Below are positions 47,224 through 57,653 of a stretch of DNA of 64,000 nt, in pieces. The DNA comes from Steroidobacter denitrificans (GTDB taxonomy: Bacteria; Pseudomonadota; Gammaproteobacteria; Steroidobacterales; Steroidobacteraceae). The position numbers were made by a program, and so were the translations under genes. Location: positions 2,258,001 through 2,322,000 of the forward strand of contig NZ_CP011971.1 of NCBI RefSeq assembly GCF_001579945.1, written 5' to 3'. Within the stretch, counting starts at the first letter, position 1, and every line of letters begins with the position of its first letter. The notes beneath the pieces were generated by a model. That model was given only the letters and a program-made list of their open reading frames with translations, did not search any database and was not told where the DNA came from.

Positions 47224-48900
47224 ATGGCCCAGTTCATCTACACCATGAATCGCGTCTCCAAGGTGGTGCCGCCCAAGCGCGTCATCCTGCGGGACATATC
47301 GCTGTCGTTTTTCCCTGGGGCAAAGATCGGCGTGCTCGGCCTGAACGGCTCGGGCAAATCCACGCTCCTGCGCATCATGGCCGGAGTCGATCAGGAATTC
47401 GATGGCGAAGCCCGTCCTCAGCCCGGTATCAAGATCGGCCTGCTCGCACAGGAACCCGAGTTGGATCCCGACCAGGACGTACGTGGCAACGTCGTACAAG
47501 GCGTCGCCGAAATCCAGGCACTGCTCGATCGCTTCAACGCTGTCTCGGACCAGTTCGCCGATCCCGATCTCGGCGAGGAACAGATGAATAAATTGCTGGA
47601 AGAGCAAGCCAAGCTCCAGGACGCCATCGATGCCAACGGCGGCTGGGAGCTGGGGCGCAGACTGGAAGTCGCTGCGGATGCACTGCGGCTGCCACCCTGG
47701 GATGCCGATGTCACCCGGATTTCCGGGGGCGAACGCCGCCGCGTCGCTCTGTGCCGGCTGCTGTTGTCCCAGCCCGACATGCTGCTGCTGGATGAGCCCA
47801 CGAATCACCTCGACGCCGAGTCGGTGGCCTGGCTGGAGCGTTTCCTGGAAAACTATCCCGGCACCGTGATCGCCGTGACGCACGATCGCTACTTCCTGGA
47901 CAATGTCGCCGGCTGGATCCTGGAACTCGACCGCGGTCACGGCATCCCCTGGGAAGGCAACTATTCTTCCTGGCTCGAACAAAAGGAAAAACGCCTGGCC
48001 GTGGAAGAAAAACAGCAGGAAGGCCTGCGCAAGACCCTGGCGCGAGAGTTGGAATGGGTGCGCGCCAATCCCAAGGCCCGCCAAGCCAAGAGCAAGGCCC
48101 GTCTGCAGCGCTACGAGGAACTGGCCTCCCAGGAATTCCAGAAACGCAACGAAACCAACGAGATCTACATCCCGCCGGGCCCGCGCCTGGGCGAACTCGT
48201 CATCGAGGCGAACGGCCTGCGCAAGGGTTTCGGCGATCGCCTGCTGTTCGACAATCTCGACTTCAACCTGCCCGCCGGCGGCATCGTCGGGGTCATCGGA
48301 CCCAATGGCGCCGGCAAAACCACCTTGTTTCGCATCATGACCGGACAGGAAACACCGGATGCCGGTGAGCTGCGCATCGGCCCCTCGGTACAGCTGGCCT
48401 ATGTGGATCAGTCACGCCAGGCGCTCGATGATGCCAACACCGTCTGGCAGGAAATTTCCGGCGGTCTGGATATGATCCGAGTCGGCAACTACGAGACTGC
48501 CTCGCGCGGCTATGTCGGGCGTTTCAATTTTCGCGGCGCCCAGCAGCAACAGCACATCGGCGAGTTATCCGGCGGCGAACGCAATCGCGTACATCTTGCC
48601 AAGGTGCTCAAGAGCGGCGGCAACGTAATCCTGCTCGATGAACCGACCAACGATTTGGACGTGGAAACCCTGCGCGCGCTCGAGGAGGCCTTGCTCAATT
48701 TCCCCGGCTGCGCGGTCGTGATTTCGCACGATCGCTGGTTCCTGGACCGTATCGCCACTCACATCCTGGCGTTCGAGGGCAACAGCGAGGTGACCTGGTT
48801 CGAAGGCAATTACGCGCAGTACGTGGAAGATTTCAAGCGCCGCAAAGGCGATGAAGCCGCCACGCCACGCCGGATTCGCTACAAAAGGCTGGATGCCTAG
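47224..48900 (+). CDS. ettA: Energy-dependent translational throttle EttA (ABC-F)
   Basis: Binds the ribosomal E site and gates entry into elongation by ATP/ADP ratio. 558 residues, two ABC domains. Walker [13 protein letters not shown] and [12 protein letters not shown], signatures [12 protein letters not shown] and [13 protein letters not shown], Walker [12 protein letters not shown] and [11 protein letters not shown]; no membrane segments. [19 protein letters not shown] is the EttA-type start. GAGGAGGT precedes the ATG by about 13 bases. Confidence 0.96.
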   Translation: MAQFIYTMNRVSKVVPPKRVILRDISLSFFPGAKIGVLGLNGSGKSTLLRIMAGVDQEFDGEARPQPGIKIGLLAQEPELDPDQDVRGNVVQGVAEIQALLDRFNAVSDQFADPDLGEEQMNKLLEEQAKLQDAIDANGGWELGRRLEVAADALRLPPWDADVTRISGGERRRVALCRLLLSQPDMLLLDEPTNHLDAESVAWLERFLENYPGTVIAVTHDRYFLDNVAGWILELDRGHGIPWEGNYSSWLEQKEKRLAVEEKQQEGLRKTLARELEWVRANPKARQAKSKARLQRYEELASQEFQKRNETNEIYIPPGPRLGELVIEANGLRKGFGDRLLFDNLDFNLPAGGIVGVIGPNGAGKTTLFRIMTGQETPDAGELRIGPSVQLAYVDQSRQALDDANTVWQEISGGLDMIRVGNYETASRGYVGRFNFRGAQQQQHIGELSGGERNRVHLAKVLKSGGNVILLDEPTNDLDVETLRALEEALLNFPGCAVVISHDRWFLDRIATHILAFEGNSEVTWFEGNYAQYVEDFKRRKGDEAATPRRIRYKRLDA

Positions 48901-48914
48901 GAACGGCACTGTCC

Positions 48915-49601
48915 ATGGCTGCCGACGCAATCGCCATCCTGCTCGCCCTGTTCGGCCTGCTGCTGCTGACGCTGAGCTGTCAGCGGCTGCTGCGCGCCCG
49001 CTTTTTCGCTGCAGGCGGCAGTGCGCTCGCCGGGCTGCTCATGCTGGCCGCTGCCGCAGTGTTTTTCGTTTTGTCCACGAATCTTCATACCTATGCGCGC
49101 CTGACACACGAGGAGCCCGTCGCGCAGATCGTGTTCGAGGCACGCGGCCCGCAGCGCTTTCGCGCCACCCTCGCGCAGATTCCCGGCGGCGAGATGCAAA
49201 CCTTCATGCTTGCCGGGGACGAATGGCAGTTGGATGCACGGATATTGAAGTGGCGGGGCTGGGCGAACCTGCTCGGGCTGAATGCCCGCTATCGCCTGGA
49301 ACGGATGAGCGGTCGCTATCGCGACATCGAACAGGAGCGTCACAAGGAACGAACGGTTTACGCCCTGAGTGAAAATCCCGGACTGGATCTGTGGCGCCTG
49401 TCGGCGAACTACCCGCGCCGGCTGCCCTTCGTGGATGCCATGTACGGCAGCGCCGCCTATCTGCCCATGGCCGATGGAGCACGCTTTGAGGTCTCGATCA
49501 CCGCCGCCGGCCTGATCGCCCGTCCGATGAACGAAGCGGCCGGCAGCGCCGTGGACACCTGGGCGCTCCCTGCCGCACGGACGGCGCCGCGGCGGCCCTG
49601 A
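48915..49601 (+). CDS. Conserved membrane protein of unknown function
   Basis: 228 residues, 14 bp after ettA. Two membrane segments near residues 4-22 and 34-53 (LLALFGLLLLTLS and ALAGLLMLAAAAVFFVLS), followed by a soluble domain of about 170 residues, probably periplasmic, with YRLERMSGRYRDIEQE and a Pro/Arg tail. No catalytic motif recognised. Similar proteins occur in gammaproteobacteria as uncharacterised; no function is proposed. Confidence 0.8.
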   Translation: MAADAIAILLALFGLLLLTLSCQRLLRARFFAAGGSALAGLLMLAAAAVFFVLSTNLHTYARLTHEEPVAQIVFEARGPQRFRATLAQIPGGEMQTFMLAGDEWQLDARILKWRGWANLLGLNARYRLERMSGRYRDIEQERHKERTVYALSENPGLDLWRLSANYPRRLPFVDAMYGSAAYLPMADGARFEVSITAAGLIARPMNEAAGSAVDTWALPAARTAPRRP

Positions 49602-49698
49602 ATCGCCATTCCCCCGCTTCTGGATGCCTGGGTTGGGGTCTGGGGCTTGGGTTGGGGTCGGCGCGGGACGCTGCGGGCCGGCATCGACCCATATGCAG

Positions 49699-52600
49699 CT
49701 ACCCTACCCAGGCACGCACATTACGCCAGATTTGCATCCAGGGACTGTCTCCGCCGCTGTGATCATTCCATTCCTCGGGATACCAGGAATGCTGTACGGC
49801 TCGGAACACCCGCTCCGGATGCGGCATCAGCAGGGTTACCCGTCCATCCGGAATGGTGATCCCCGTCAGCCCTCCAGGCGAGCCGTTCGGATTGGCTGGG
49901 TAGCGCCGCGCCGGCTGCCCGTGGTTATCCACGAAGCGCATCGATATCAGCCCGTCCGCCGCCAGCGTCTCGGCGTCCTGCGGACGCTCGAAACAGGCGC
50001 GGCCCTCGCCATGCGACACCACGATGGGCAGGCGTGAACCTTCCATGCCCGTGAAAAACAGCGACGGCGACTTCACGATCTCGACCAGACTCAATCGTCC
50101 CTCGAACTGCTCGGAGCGATTACGCACGAACCGCGGCCAGTGCTGCGTGCCGGGAATCAGTTCACGCATCGCCGACATCATCTGGCAGCCATTGCACACG
50201 CCCAGGGAGAAGGTGTCGGAGCGATGAAAGAATTCGCTGAACATGTCGCGAAGGCGGGCATGGAACAGGATGGATTTCGCCCAGCCCTCTCCAGCCCCCA
50301 GGACATCGCCGTAGGAAAAGCCGCCGCAGACCACCAGTCCGCGGAAATCCTCCAGTTGCAGACGGCCGCTGCACAGGTCCGTCATATGTACATCGAAGGC
50401 ATCGAAGCCCGCCCGATGAAATGCGGCGGCCATTTCAGCGTGGCTGTTGACACCCTGCTCGCGCAGGATGGCGACCTTCGGTCGCGCCCCGGTGGCGATG
50501 TGAAGCGTCTGCCGCGCCTGGGCTGCGGCCGTGTCGACATCGAAGCTCAACCTGACATTCAGGCCGGGATCGTCGGGATCGACGGCCGTTTCAAATTGTT
50601 CGCGGGCGCATTGCGGATCATCGCGCAGTTCCATCATGCGCAAGCTGGTCTGTGACCAGGCACGATGCAAGTCCACTCGCGACTCGTCCAGCAACACTGA
50701 ATCGCCAGCGCGAATGCGCAGGCGATCACCGGCCGTCGCCTCGCCGAGACGACGTGCAAAACATGCGACGCCGTGCTGTTGCAGGATTTCACTCACTGCC
50801 TCACGGTTCGCATCGCACAGCTGCAGCACCGCGCCGAGTTCCTCGCTGAACAAGGCGGCCGCACCGCCCGCCGCGCCGAGATCGACTTCGATGCCGCAAT
50901 GACCGGCGAAGGCCATTTCCGTCAAGGTCACGAACAGCCCGCCATCGGACCGGTCGTGGTAAGCAAGGAGGAGTCCCTGAGCGCGCAAGTGGGCGATAGC
51001 GCCAAAAAATCCAGCCAGCCGCCGCGGATCGTCGCAATCCGGTGTTTCGCGGCCCAGCCGACCGTACACCTGTGCCAGGCAGGATCCCCCCAGGCGGTCG
51101 CGGCCTGCTCCCAGGTCGAGCAGCCAGAGTGAACTCGGACCGCGGTCCAGCCGCAGTTGCGGCGTGAGCGTACGCCGCACATCGATGACCGGCGCGAACG
51201 CGGACACCACCAAGGACAGCGGTGCCGCCATCGTGCGCGTACCTTCCGTGGTGTTCCAGCGGGTCTTCATGGACAGCGAATCCTTGCCGACCGGAATCGT
51301 GAGACCCAGTGCCGGACAGAACTCCTCGCCCACTGCCCGCACGGCCGCATACAAATCGGCATCCTCCCCGGGTTCGCCGCAGGCTGCCATCCAATTCGCG
51401 GACAAGCGCACTTCCGACAGGGCCGCGACGTCGGCGGCGGCCATGTTCATGATCGCCTCGCTGACCGCCATGCGAGCCGATGCGGCCGCATTCAGCAAGG
51501 CCAGGGGCGGCCGCTCGCCCAAGGCCATGGCCTCACCCGAGTATGAACTGTAGTCGCTCAAGGTCACCGCGACATCGCTGACCGGAACCTGCCAGGGTCC
51601 GACCATGGGATCGCGACTGATCATTCCACCCACCGAACGATCCCCGATCGTCACCAGGAAGCTCTTGTCGGCAATCGCGGGAAAGCGCAGCAGACGATAG
51701 GCACTCTCGCGAATGTCGAGCGAGGTCGTATCGAAGTCATCGCCCAGGGGCGGCAACGTGCGCACCTCGCGGATCATCTTCGGTGCCTTGCCCAGGATCA
51801 CCTCCAGCGGCAGATCCACCGGTGCGGCATCCAGCAAGGCATCGGCAAGCTTCAGCCAGCCATCGTCGGTGGTTTGGCCCACGACTGCGAACGGACAACG
51901 CTCACGCTCACAGAAGGCCGCCACCTGCGCGACCCGGTCGGCCGCCACGACCAGCACATAGCGCTCCTGCGCCTCGTTGCACCACAGCTCCAGCGGCGAC
52001 ATGCCAGGCTCGGCGGAGGGTATGGCGCGCAGATCGATACGGCCGCCACGGCTGCTATGCGCGATGGATTCCGGGATGGCATTCGACAGACCGCCGGCGC
52101 CGACGTCATGAATCAGCAGAATCGGATTGTCCTCGCCCAGCGCCCAGCACTGGTCGATCACTTCCTGGGCCCGGCGCTGGATCTCCGGATTGCCGCGTTG
52201 CACCGAGGCGAAATCCAGATCCTCCGTGCTGGCGCCGCTGCCGACCGATGAGGCTGCCCCGCCGCCCAGCCCGATCAGCATGGCCGGCCCGCCCAGCACA
52301 ATGATTTTTGCACCGGCCGGGATATCGGCTTTCTCCACATGCATGCGCCGAATATTGCCGAGGCCGCCGGCGATCATGATCGGCTTGTGATAGCCGCGCA
52401 GCCGCGGCCGCGAGGTGTCCGTAGCTGGGGCGCCGCCATCGCCCGCAGCCGTGTCGGCAGCACCGTTCGCGGCGGCGGCCTCGATCTCGAAAGTCCGGAA
52501 ATAACCCAGGATGTTCGGACGTCCAAACTCGTTGTTGAACGTCGCCGCGCCGATCGGACCTTCGAGCATGATGTCCAATGCCGAGGCAATGCGCGCCGGG

Positions 52601-53688
52601 TACCCGTGGTCCTGCTCCCAAGGCTGCTCGAAGCCCGGAATCCGTAGATGCGACACTGAAAAGCCGGCCAGACCGGCCTTGGGACGCCCGCCGCGCCCCG
52701 TGGCGCCTTCATCGCGTATTTCGCCGCCGGAACCCGTCGCCGCACCGGGGAAAGGCGAAATCGCCGTGGGATGATTGTGGGTCTCGACCTTGATCAGAAT
52801 GTCGATCGGCTCGTCACGATACCCGTAGCGATGCGTATCGGCGTCGGCAAACCAACGGCGTCCCTGCGGTCCTTCGATGACCGCGGCATTGTCGCGATAG
52901 GCGGACAGCACGCCCCGGGAGTTGCGGACATAGGTGTTTTTGATCATCGCGAACAGCGATTTCGGCTGCGGTTCGCCGTCGATGACCCACTCGGCGTTGA
53001 ATATCTTGTGCCGGCAATGCTCCGAGTTCGCCTGCGCGAACATCATGAGTTCCACGTCGGTCGGATCCCGGCCAAGGCGAGTGAAATTGTCCACGAGATA
53101 ATCGATCTCGTCCGCAGACAGGGCCAGCCCGAGGCTTTCGTTCGCCGCAACCAAAGCGGCCCGCCCGTGTGCGCCCAGGCCGATGGTGGCCAGCGGCCGC
53201 GGTGCCTCCTGGGTAAACAGGCATTGCACATCCTCCGGCGAAAACACCGCCGTCTCGGTCATGCGGTCGTACAGCATGGGCGCAAGCTGCCGCAGCAGCT
53301 GCGCATCCAGTTGCTCTGTCGAGCTATCGAAGTTCGTGCCGCGCAGTTCATAAGCAATACCGCGCTCGATACGAACGACCCCCGTCAGGCCGCAGACTCG
53401 AGCAATATCGCTTGCCTTGCTCGACCAGGGAGAAATCGTGCCGGGACGCGGAATCACCAGGATGGGTGCCTCGCCAATGGCGGCCGGCTCGCCGCCGCCG
53501 GGAATGCCATGGCCCAGCAAGGCTGCCAACACGCTGCGCTCCTGCGGCGTCGGCTCACGCTGCACCTGCACGAAGTGCACGAAACGGGCATGCAAACGCC
53601 GCACGCTCGCACACCGCTTCTGTAGGGCGGCAAGAAGCCGGGTGGTGCGGAACTCCGCAAGTGCAGGTGCGCCGGGCAGTATCAGCAT
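49699..53688 (-). CDS. purL: Phosphoribosylformylglycinamidine synthase, long form
   Basis: Fourth step of purine synthesis, uses ATP and glutamine. 1329 residues, single-chain PurLQ. N-terminal PurS-like part, then FGAM synthase ATP motifs ([35 protein letters not shown]), the second half ([13 protein letters not shown]), and a class I amidotransferase from about 1060 with nucleophile Cys in [13 protein letters not shown] and C-terminal [11 protein letters not shown]. In Escherichia coli mltF lies next to purL; here four features separate them. Confidence 0.98.
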   Translation of the reverse strand: MLILPGAPALAEFRTTRLLAALQKRCASVRRLHARFVHFVQVQREPTPQERSVLAALLGHGIPGGGEPAAIGEAPILVIPRPGTISPWSSKASDIARVCGLTGVVRIERGIAYELRGTNFDSSTEQLDAQLLRQLAPMLYDRMTETAVFSPEDVQCLFTQEAPRPLATIGLGAHGRAALVAANESLGLALSADEIDYLVDNFTRLGRDPTDVELMMFAQANSEHCRHKIFNAEWVIDGEPQPKSLFAMIKNTYVRNSRGVLSAYRDNAAVIEGPQGRRWFADADTHRYGYRDEPIDILIKVETHNHPTAISPFPGAATGSGGEIRDEGATGRGGRPKAGLAGFSVSHLRIPGFEQPWEQDHGYPARIASALDIMLEGPIGAATFNNEFGRPNILGYFRTFEIEAAAANGAADTAAGDGGAPATDTSRPRLRGYHKPIMIAGGLGNIRRMHVEKADIPAGAKIIVLGGPAMLIGLGGGAASSVGSGASTEDLDFASVQRGNPEIQRRAQEVIDQCWALGEDNPILLIHDVGAGGLSNAIPESIAHSSRGGRIDLRAIPSAEPGMSPLELWCNEAQERYVLVVAADRVAQVAAFCERERCPFAVVGQTTDDGWLKLADALLDAAPVDLPLEVILGKAPKMIREVRTLPPLGDDFDTTSLDIRESAYRLLRFPAIADKSFLVTIGDRSVGGMISRDPMVGPWQVPVSDVAVTLSDYSSYSGEAMALGERPPLALLNAAASARMAVSEAIMNMAAADVAALSEVRLSANWMAACGEPGEDADLYAAVRAVGEEFCPALGLTIPVGKDSLSMKTRWNTTEGTRTMAAPLSLVVSAFAPVIDVRRTLTPQLRLDRGPSSLWLLDLGAGRDRLGGSCLAQVYGRLGRETPDCDDPRRLAGFFGAIAHLRAQGLLLAYHDRSDGGLFVTLTEMAFAGHCGIEVDLGAAGGAAALFSEELGAVLQLCDANREAVSEILQQHGVACFARRLGEATAGDRLRIRAGDSVLLDESRVDLHRAWSQTSLRMMELRDDPQCAREQFETAVDPDDPGLNVRLSFDVDTAAAQARQTLHIATGARPKVAILREQGVNSHAEMAAAFHRAGFDAFDVHMTDLCSGRLQLEDFRGLVVCGGFSYGDVLGAGEGWAKSILFHARLRDMFSEFFHRSDTFSLGVCNGCQMMSAMRELIPGTQHWPRFVRNRSEQFEGRLSLVEIVKSPSLFFTGMEGSRLPIVVSHGEGRACFERPQDAETLAADGLISMRFVDNHGQPARRYPANPNGSPGGLTGITIPDGRVTLLMPHPERVFRAVQHSWYPEEWNDHSGGDSPWMQIWRNVRAWVG

Positions 53689-54009
53689 CGTGGGGCCAAC
53701 CGATTCGCGCGCTCGGGCGCGGCATGGAGAGCTGGGAGCGGGCGCGAATCATAGCGGAAACCTGCCACGGGTGCCCGCGGCACCCTCCTCGACAGCCCCT
53801 TCCGGGAATGCCGGATCATCGCTGCGCCACTTTGCGATCTGCTCAAAGACTCCCCGTTCATGGTTCGTCGTTCATGGCGAACAGGTCCGCTCGATGCCTG
53901 TGCCGGCGGCCATGAATTCCGAAGGCACGGCCGGTACAGGCATCGAGCGGACCTGCTACCCGCCGAAAGGGCTTGAACCGGACTTCTGAACGCGGGGAAA
54001 CCCGGCGGC
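53689..54009. other. 321-bp gap between purL and the DUF1820 gene
   Basis: No gene. Contains hairpin element 2 at 53883-53954 and, just before it, a direct repeat GTTCATGG (about 53859 and 53871) within a weak inverted repeat GTTC/GAAC. purL promoter not identified. Confidence 0.55.
53883..53954. repeat. Long hairpin element 2 (shared core with 36773-36834)
   Basis: Left arm 53883-53907 and right arm 53930-53954 pair over 25 bp with one G-U wobble at the same place as in element 1. The 22-nt loop holds CATGAATTCCGAAGG; TCCGAAGGCACGGC at 53918-53931 is identical to element 1. It is downstream of the DUF1820 gene and upstream of purL on the minus strand. Confidence 0.88.
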
Positions 54010-54339
54010 CTACTTCTTGTCGCCCGGGGTATACATGGGCATCGGGAACGGCGTCACATTCGAGCCCTCCATCGTGCTGACCTTACTGATGCCCTGCTGA
54101 CGTACCTCGTCAACCCGCAGCACGGAATGCAAAGGCAGATATGTGCGCTTGACGCCTTCGAATTCGGCCTTCACCTTCTCCTCGGAAGGGTCGACGACGA
54201 CCGCCGAACGCTCCCCGAAGACGATATCCTCGACCTCGATGAAGCCGAACAAGGCGCCATGGCTGACCTTGCGGGCGTAAATCTCGTAGACCTTGCCCTG
54301 ATTGACGAATACGACCTTGAAAATGTGACTGGCTGCCAT
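54010..54339 (-). CDS. DUF1820 family protein
   Basis: 109 residues, soluble. HIFKVVFVNQGKVYEIYARK, SHGALFGFIEVEDIVFGER and PSEEKVKAEFEGVKRTYLP are characteristic of the small DUF1820 family found across gammaproteobacteria, of unknown function. It looks like a compact beta-rich fold. Divergent from tagH. Confidence 0.9.
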   Translation of the reverse strand: MAASHIFKVVFVNQGKVYEIYARKVSHGALFGFIEVEDIVFGERSAVVVDPSEEKVKAEFEGVKRTYLPLHSVLRVDEVRQQGISKVSTMEGSNVTPFPMPMYTPGDKK

Positions 54340-54428
54340 CTTGATCCTGAGCCGGGTTGATACTCTGGAAGCATATTACATAGCGCGTGCTATGCGTCAG
54401 CTTTAAGGCATTCCCTCACGCTTCGTCA

Positions 54429-55922
54429 ATGGCACTGAAACTCCGCGTCATCAGCGATCACTACAAGGTGCTGGGCAAGGCAGGCTCCCGCTTGTTCGGC
54501 GTTACCGGCGGACGCATCGGTCGCGCGCAGGATAACGACTGGATCCTGCCGGATCCCGATCGCTATATTTCCGGCCATCACTGCAAGGTCAGCTTCCAAG
54601 CCGGCGAATGGCTGCTGGAGGATACCAGCACCAACGGCGTATTCATCAACGGATCCGATATGCCGGCCTCCGTCGCCGGCGTTCATATTCTTCAGGACGG
54701 CGATCGCCTGCGCCTGGGGGACTACGAGATCATCGTCAGCATCGACACGCGCAACGACTTTTCTCCCGATGCCAGCGGCCAGATGCCTATACCGCCGCGT
54801 GCACAGGACGCTGCGACAGTCCGGCCCGACGAGGATCTGGGCGAGGAGTTGGATCTCACCGACCTGCTGGGCAGTTCCAAGGTCGCCGAAGCATCGGCGT
54901 TGTCGTCCTCCGCGACCCACGGCACACACCCACGCGGACAACCGTCCGTCCTTGCTACGCCTGTTACCCGCAAGCCGGCACCAGCCGTCTCAGGCATCGA
55001 CACCGTACTGGATCTCGCCAAGGCTCTGTATCCGGACGAGCGTCCGTCTACATCTCGTCCGGCGGTTCGTACCGCGGCGCCTGCGAAGAGTCCGACCCGG
55101 TCTCCTCGTGCTCATCTTGCATCCCTGCTGAACGAGGATCACGGCGATGCGCTGCCGCGTACCGCCGCTCAGGCAGGCAAGCCGGACGACTGGCAGATGC
55201 AGACCCGGCCGTACGATCTGAGCACCCTGTCCTCGATCCGTTCGCCGTCCGCTCTGGCGCGCCCGCCGGAGGCACCACGGCCAAGCCGCAACACCGATGC
55301 CGGCGCAGACCCCGGTGCAGGCCCTGCTGCAGGCCCTGCTGCAGGACTGGAGGCCTTCTGCCGCGGTGCGGGGATCGATCCGGACAGCCTGCCGTCCGAT
55401 AGCGAAAACGCCTTGCTGACGATTGCCGGGCAAATGGTGCGTGAGGTCGTGGTCGGCCTGATGGACGTGCTCAAGGGCCGCGCGGATCTCAAGAGCCGGC
55501 TGCGCCTGAGTCAGACGACGATCCAGCCCGGCGATAACAATCCCTTGAAGTTCTCGGCCAGCGTCGACGAAGCAATGATGAAATTGCTCGACTCGCACGG
55601 CAGCCGGTACCTCGGTCCGATCGAGGCCATTCGTGATTCATTCACGGATCTGCGCACCCACCAGGCGGCACTGTCGGTGGCCATCCAAGCGGCGATCGAC
55701 GAAATCATGAATCGCATCGAACCTGCCGACCTGCAGGATCGATTCGACCGCGGCCTCAAGCGCGGTGCATTGCTGGGCGCAGCCAACAAAATGAAATACT
55801 GGGATCTGTACGCCGAGTTCTATCACGTGCTCAACCAACGCAACGAACAGGGCCTGCCTACGCTATTCGCCGAAGAACTGGCGCGCAGCTACGAGGAACG
55901 GGCCGCGCAAAAGAAGCGTTAG
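54429..55922 (+). CDS. tagH: TagH-like FHA-domain protein, no T6SS nearby
   Basis: 497 residues. N-terminal FHA domain (about 1-100): VTGGRIGRAQDNDWILPDP, ISGHHCKVSFQ and DTSTNGVFING, with the phosphothreonine-binding Arg, Ser, His and Asn. A low-complexity Ala/Pro/Arg linker (about 110-310) follows, then a helical C-terminal domain (FCRGAGIDPDSLPSDSE, then TIQPGDNNPLKFSASVDEA) matching the TagH C-terminal domain of type VI secretion regulators. TagH normally acts with a PpkA kinase and PppA phosphatase; none of the T6SS genes are in this window. Kinases at 4.7 and 36.9 kb are possible partners. The stop lies a few bases from the IS. Confidence 0.85.
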   Translation: MALKLRVISDHYKVLGKAGSRLFGVTGGRIGRAQDNDWILPDPDRYISGHHCKVSFQAGEWLLEDTSTNGVFINGSDMPASVAGVHILQDGDRLRLGDYEIIVSIDTRNDFSPDASGQMPIPPRAQDAATVRPDEDLGEELDLTDLLGSSKVAEASALSSSATHGTHPRGQPSVLATPVTRKPAPAVSGIDTVLDLAKALYPDERPSTSRPAVRTAAPAKSPTRSPRAHLASLLNEDHGDALPRTAAQAGKPDDWQMQTRPYDLSTLSSIRSPSALARPPEAPRPSRNTDAGADPGAGPAAGPAAGLEAFCRGAGIDPDSLPSDSENALLTIAGQMVREVVVGLMDVLKGRADLKSRLRLSQTTIQPGDNNPLKFSASVDEAMMKLLDSHGSRYLGPIEAIRDSFTDLRTHQAALSVAIQAAIDEIMNRIEPADLQDRFDRGLKRGALLGAANKMKYWDLYAEFYHVLNQRNEQGLPTLFAEELARSYEERAAQKKR

Positions 55923-56023
55923 CGCTAGCCCGGATATCTCACCGCTAGGGGGTGCATCGAGGCTGTGATTGGGTAAAACTTGTTTTACGACGACGAGTTA
56001 AGACCCAACCACAGGAGTCCCCG

Positions 56024-57409
56024 ATGCCGACACAGTGTAACGCTGAACAACTGCAATTTTCATGTGTAGAACGCCGCCGGGTGGTGGCGGCATTTGACGG
56101 CGGCACGGTCAGCTCGGATGCCGGCGCATTGCTGCTGGGCAAGTGCGATGAAGCGATCGGATTGATCGATCGGCTGGCGGGGTGTTTTGTCGATTCGCGC
56201 GATCCGAACCTAATCGAGCATACGGTGAGGACGCTGATCGGGCAGCGCGTGTTCGCGATGGCGCTAGGGTATGAGGACCTGAACGACCATGACAGTCTGC
56301 GCCATGACCCAGTGTTCGGCGCCTTGTTGGGCAAGCTTGAGCCGAAGCGTCGCGGCGATTGTGCGGCGCTGGCGGGCAAGAGCACGCTGAACCGTCTGGA
56401 GTTGCACGCAGCGCAAGGCATCAGCCGCTATCACAAGATCCGCCCCGATACACAGGCCATCGAGGGGCTGTGGGTGGATCTGTATCTGGATGCCCACCAC
56501 GAGGCGCCCAGCGAGATTGTCCTGGACCTGGATGCCACCGATGATCCGCTGCACGGTCATCAGGAAGGCCGATTCTTCCATGGCTATTACGACGGCTATT
56601 GTTATCTGCCGCTGTACATCTTTGCGGGCGAGCATCTGCTGTGTGCGAAGCTGCGTCGCTCGAACATCGATGGGGCCGCCGGGGCGCGCGAGGAAGTCGA
56701 GCGCATCGTGGCGCAGATCCGCCAGCGCTGGGGCGCGGTGAAGATTATTCTGCGCGCCGACTCGGGCTTTTGCCGCGAGGAGCTGATGAGCTGGTGCGAG
56801 CAAAACGCGGTGGATTATGTGTTTGGGCTCGCCAGGAACGCCCGCCTGGTGCGCTCGATCGGCGCCGAGTTGCAGGCCGCGGCGGCCGAATCACGCGAGA
56901 CGCAGCAGTCTGCGCGGCGCTTCAAGGAACTGGTGTATCGAACGCGCAAGAGCTGGTGTCGTGCGCGACGCGTGGTGGCCAAAGCGGAACAAACCGGGGA
57001 TAAAGCCAACCCGCGCTTCATCGTGACCAGTGTGTCGATGCGGCAGTGGCCAACGCGCGCGCTGTATGAAGAGTTTTACTGCGCCCGTGGGGAATGTGAG
57101 AACCGCATCAAGGAAGCGCAGCTGGATCTGTTCGCCGATCGACTCTCAACCGCCACGTTCCGGGCCAATCAGTTGCGCCTCTGGCTGTCCTCGGCTGCCT
57201 ACGTGTTGATGCACGCGCTACGTCGTATCGGACTGGCTGGCACTGCGCTCGCACGTGCCTGTGCGAACACCATTCGACTGCGATTACTGAAAATCGGCGC
57301 TGTCGTCACCGTGAGCGTGCGGCGCGTGAAACTTGCCATGAGTGAGGCCTGTGCAACCCAGCGCGAGTTCATCGCAGCCTTCCACGCCTTGAGCGCTGCG
57401 GCGCGATAA
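56024..57409 (+). CDS. IS1380-family transposase
   Basis: 461 residues, intact. FDGGTVSSDAGALLL, VLDLDATDDPLHGH and ILRADSGFCREELMSW hold the catalytic aspartates, and ENRIKEAQLDLFADRLST the Glu, of the IS1380 DDE core. ACAGGAG precedes the ATG. Translation could start further left in frame at 55952 but that part lacks homology. No frameshift, so the element may still be active. Confidence 0.93.
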   Translation: MPTQCNAEQLQFSCVERRRVVAAFDGGTVSSDAGALLLGKCDEAIGLIDRLAGCFVDSRDPNLIEHTVRTLIGQRVFAMALGYEDLNDHDSLRHDPVFGALLGKLEPKRRGDCAALAGKSTLNRLELHAAQGISRYHKIRPDTQAIEGLWVDLYLDAHHEAPSEIVLDLDATDDPLHGHQEGRFFHGYYDGYCYLPLYIFAGEHLLCAKLRRSNIDGAAGAREEVERIVAQIRQRWGAVKIILRADSGFCREELMSWCEQNAVDYVFGLARNARLVRSIGAELQAAAAESRETQQSARRFKELVYRTRKSWCRARRVVAKAEQTGDKANPRFIVTSVSMRQWPTRALYEEFYCARGECENRIKEAQLDLFADRLSTATFRANQLRLWLSSAAYVLMHALRRIGLAGTALARACANTIRLRLLKIGAVVTVSVRRVKLAMSEACATQREFIAAFHALSAAAR

Positions 57410-57435
57410 ACCGCACCCCCACGAACCAGACTGCC

Positions 57436-57495
57436 TCAACGTTGCACCATCGCCTCGATTACCGCTCGCTCGCAGCGGCGGTATTCTATATCCAA
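57436..57495 (-). CDS. Orphan 19-codon reading frame with strong ribosome-binding site
   Basis: On the minus strand AGGAGGT (57508-57502) sits six bases before a TTG codon (57495), opening LDIEYRRCERAVIEAMVQR and then TGA. A LexA-box-like site lies 65 bp upstream. The frame overlaps the proposed IS right end. It may be the decapitated start of an SOS gene lost at the insertion, or chance. No homology is recognised. Confidence 0.25.
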   Translation of the reverse strand: MDIEYRRCERAVIEAMVQR

Positions 57496-57559
57496 AAATC
57501 CACCTCCTCATCGGCGCGCCGCGCCGCGCTCGTGCCTGCGCGATCGCGATAACTCTGAC

Positions 57560-57575
57560 ATGTGTTTATATACAG
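57560..57575 (-). promoter_or_regulatory. LexA/SOS-box-like site
   Basis: ATGTGTTTATATACAG matches 13 of 16 positions of the gammaproteobacterial SOS consensus CTGTATATATATACAG, including the full ACAG half. It lies in the 244-bp gap between the IS and the mltF 3' end, where the only downstream start on the minus strand is the orphan frame above. Some relatives (Xanthomonads) use another LexA motif, so assignment depends on the clade. Confidence 0.45.
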
Positions 57576-57653
57576 TTATGTCGGTCGGTGTGAGAAATGC
57601 GGGCTAGGGCCGGCGCCGCCCTGTGTGCAGGGACCGGCAGGTTGGATGCGAAC

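Larger units (their letters stand above)
55930..57495 (+). mobile_element. IS1380-family insertion sequence, ends approximate
   Basis: One transposase gene with about 100 bp of leader that includes a perfect 7-bp palindrome GTAAAAC/GTTTTAC (55972-55987) within TTGGGT/ACCCAA. Possible imperfect terminal repeats: GGATATCTCACCGC at the left and, in reverse complement, GGATATAGAATACCGC at the right (about 57479-57494). No target duplication was found, so the ends are estimates. The element interrupts what would be the purL-DUF1820-mltF neighbourhood. Confidence 0.7.

Noticed and set aside
57284-57511. 75-codon minus-strand frame overlapping the transposase end
   Set aside because: Mostly antisense to the transposase; only the short TTG frame with a ribosome-binding site was kept as a candidate.
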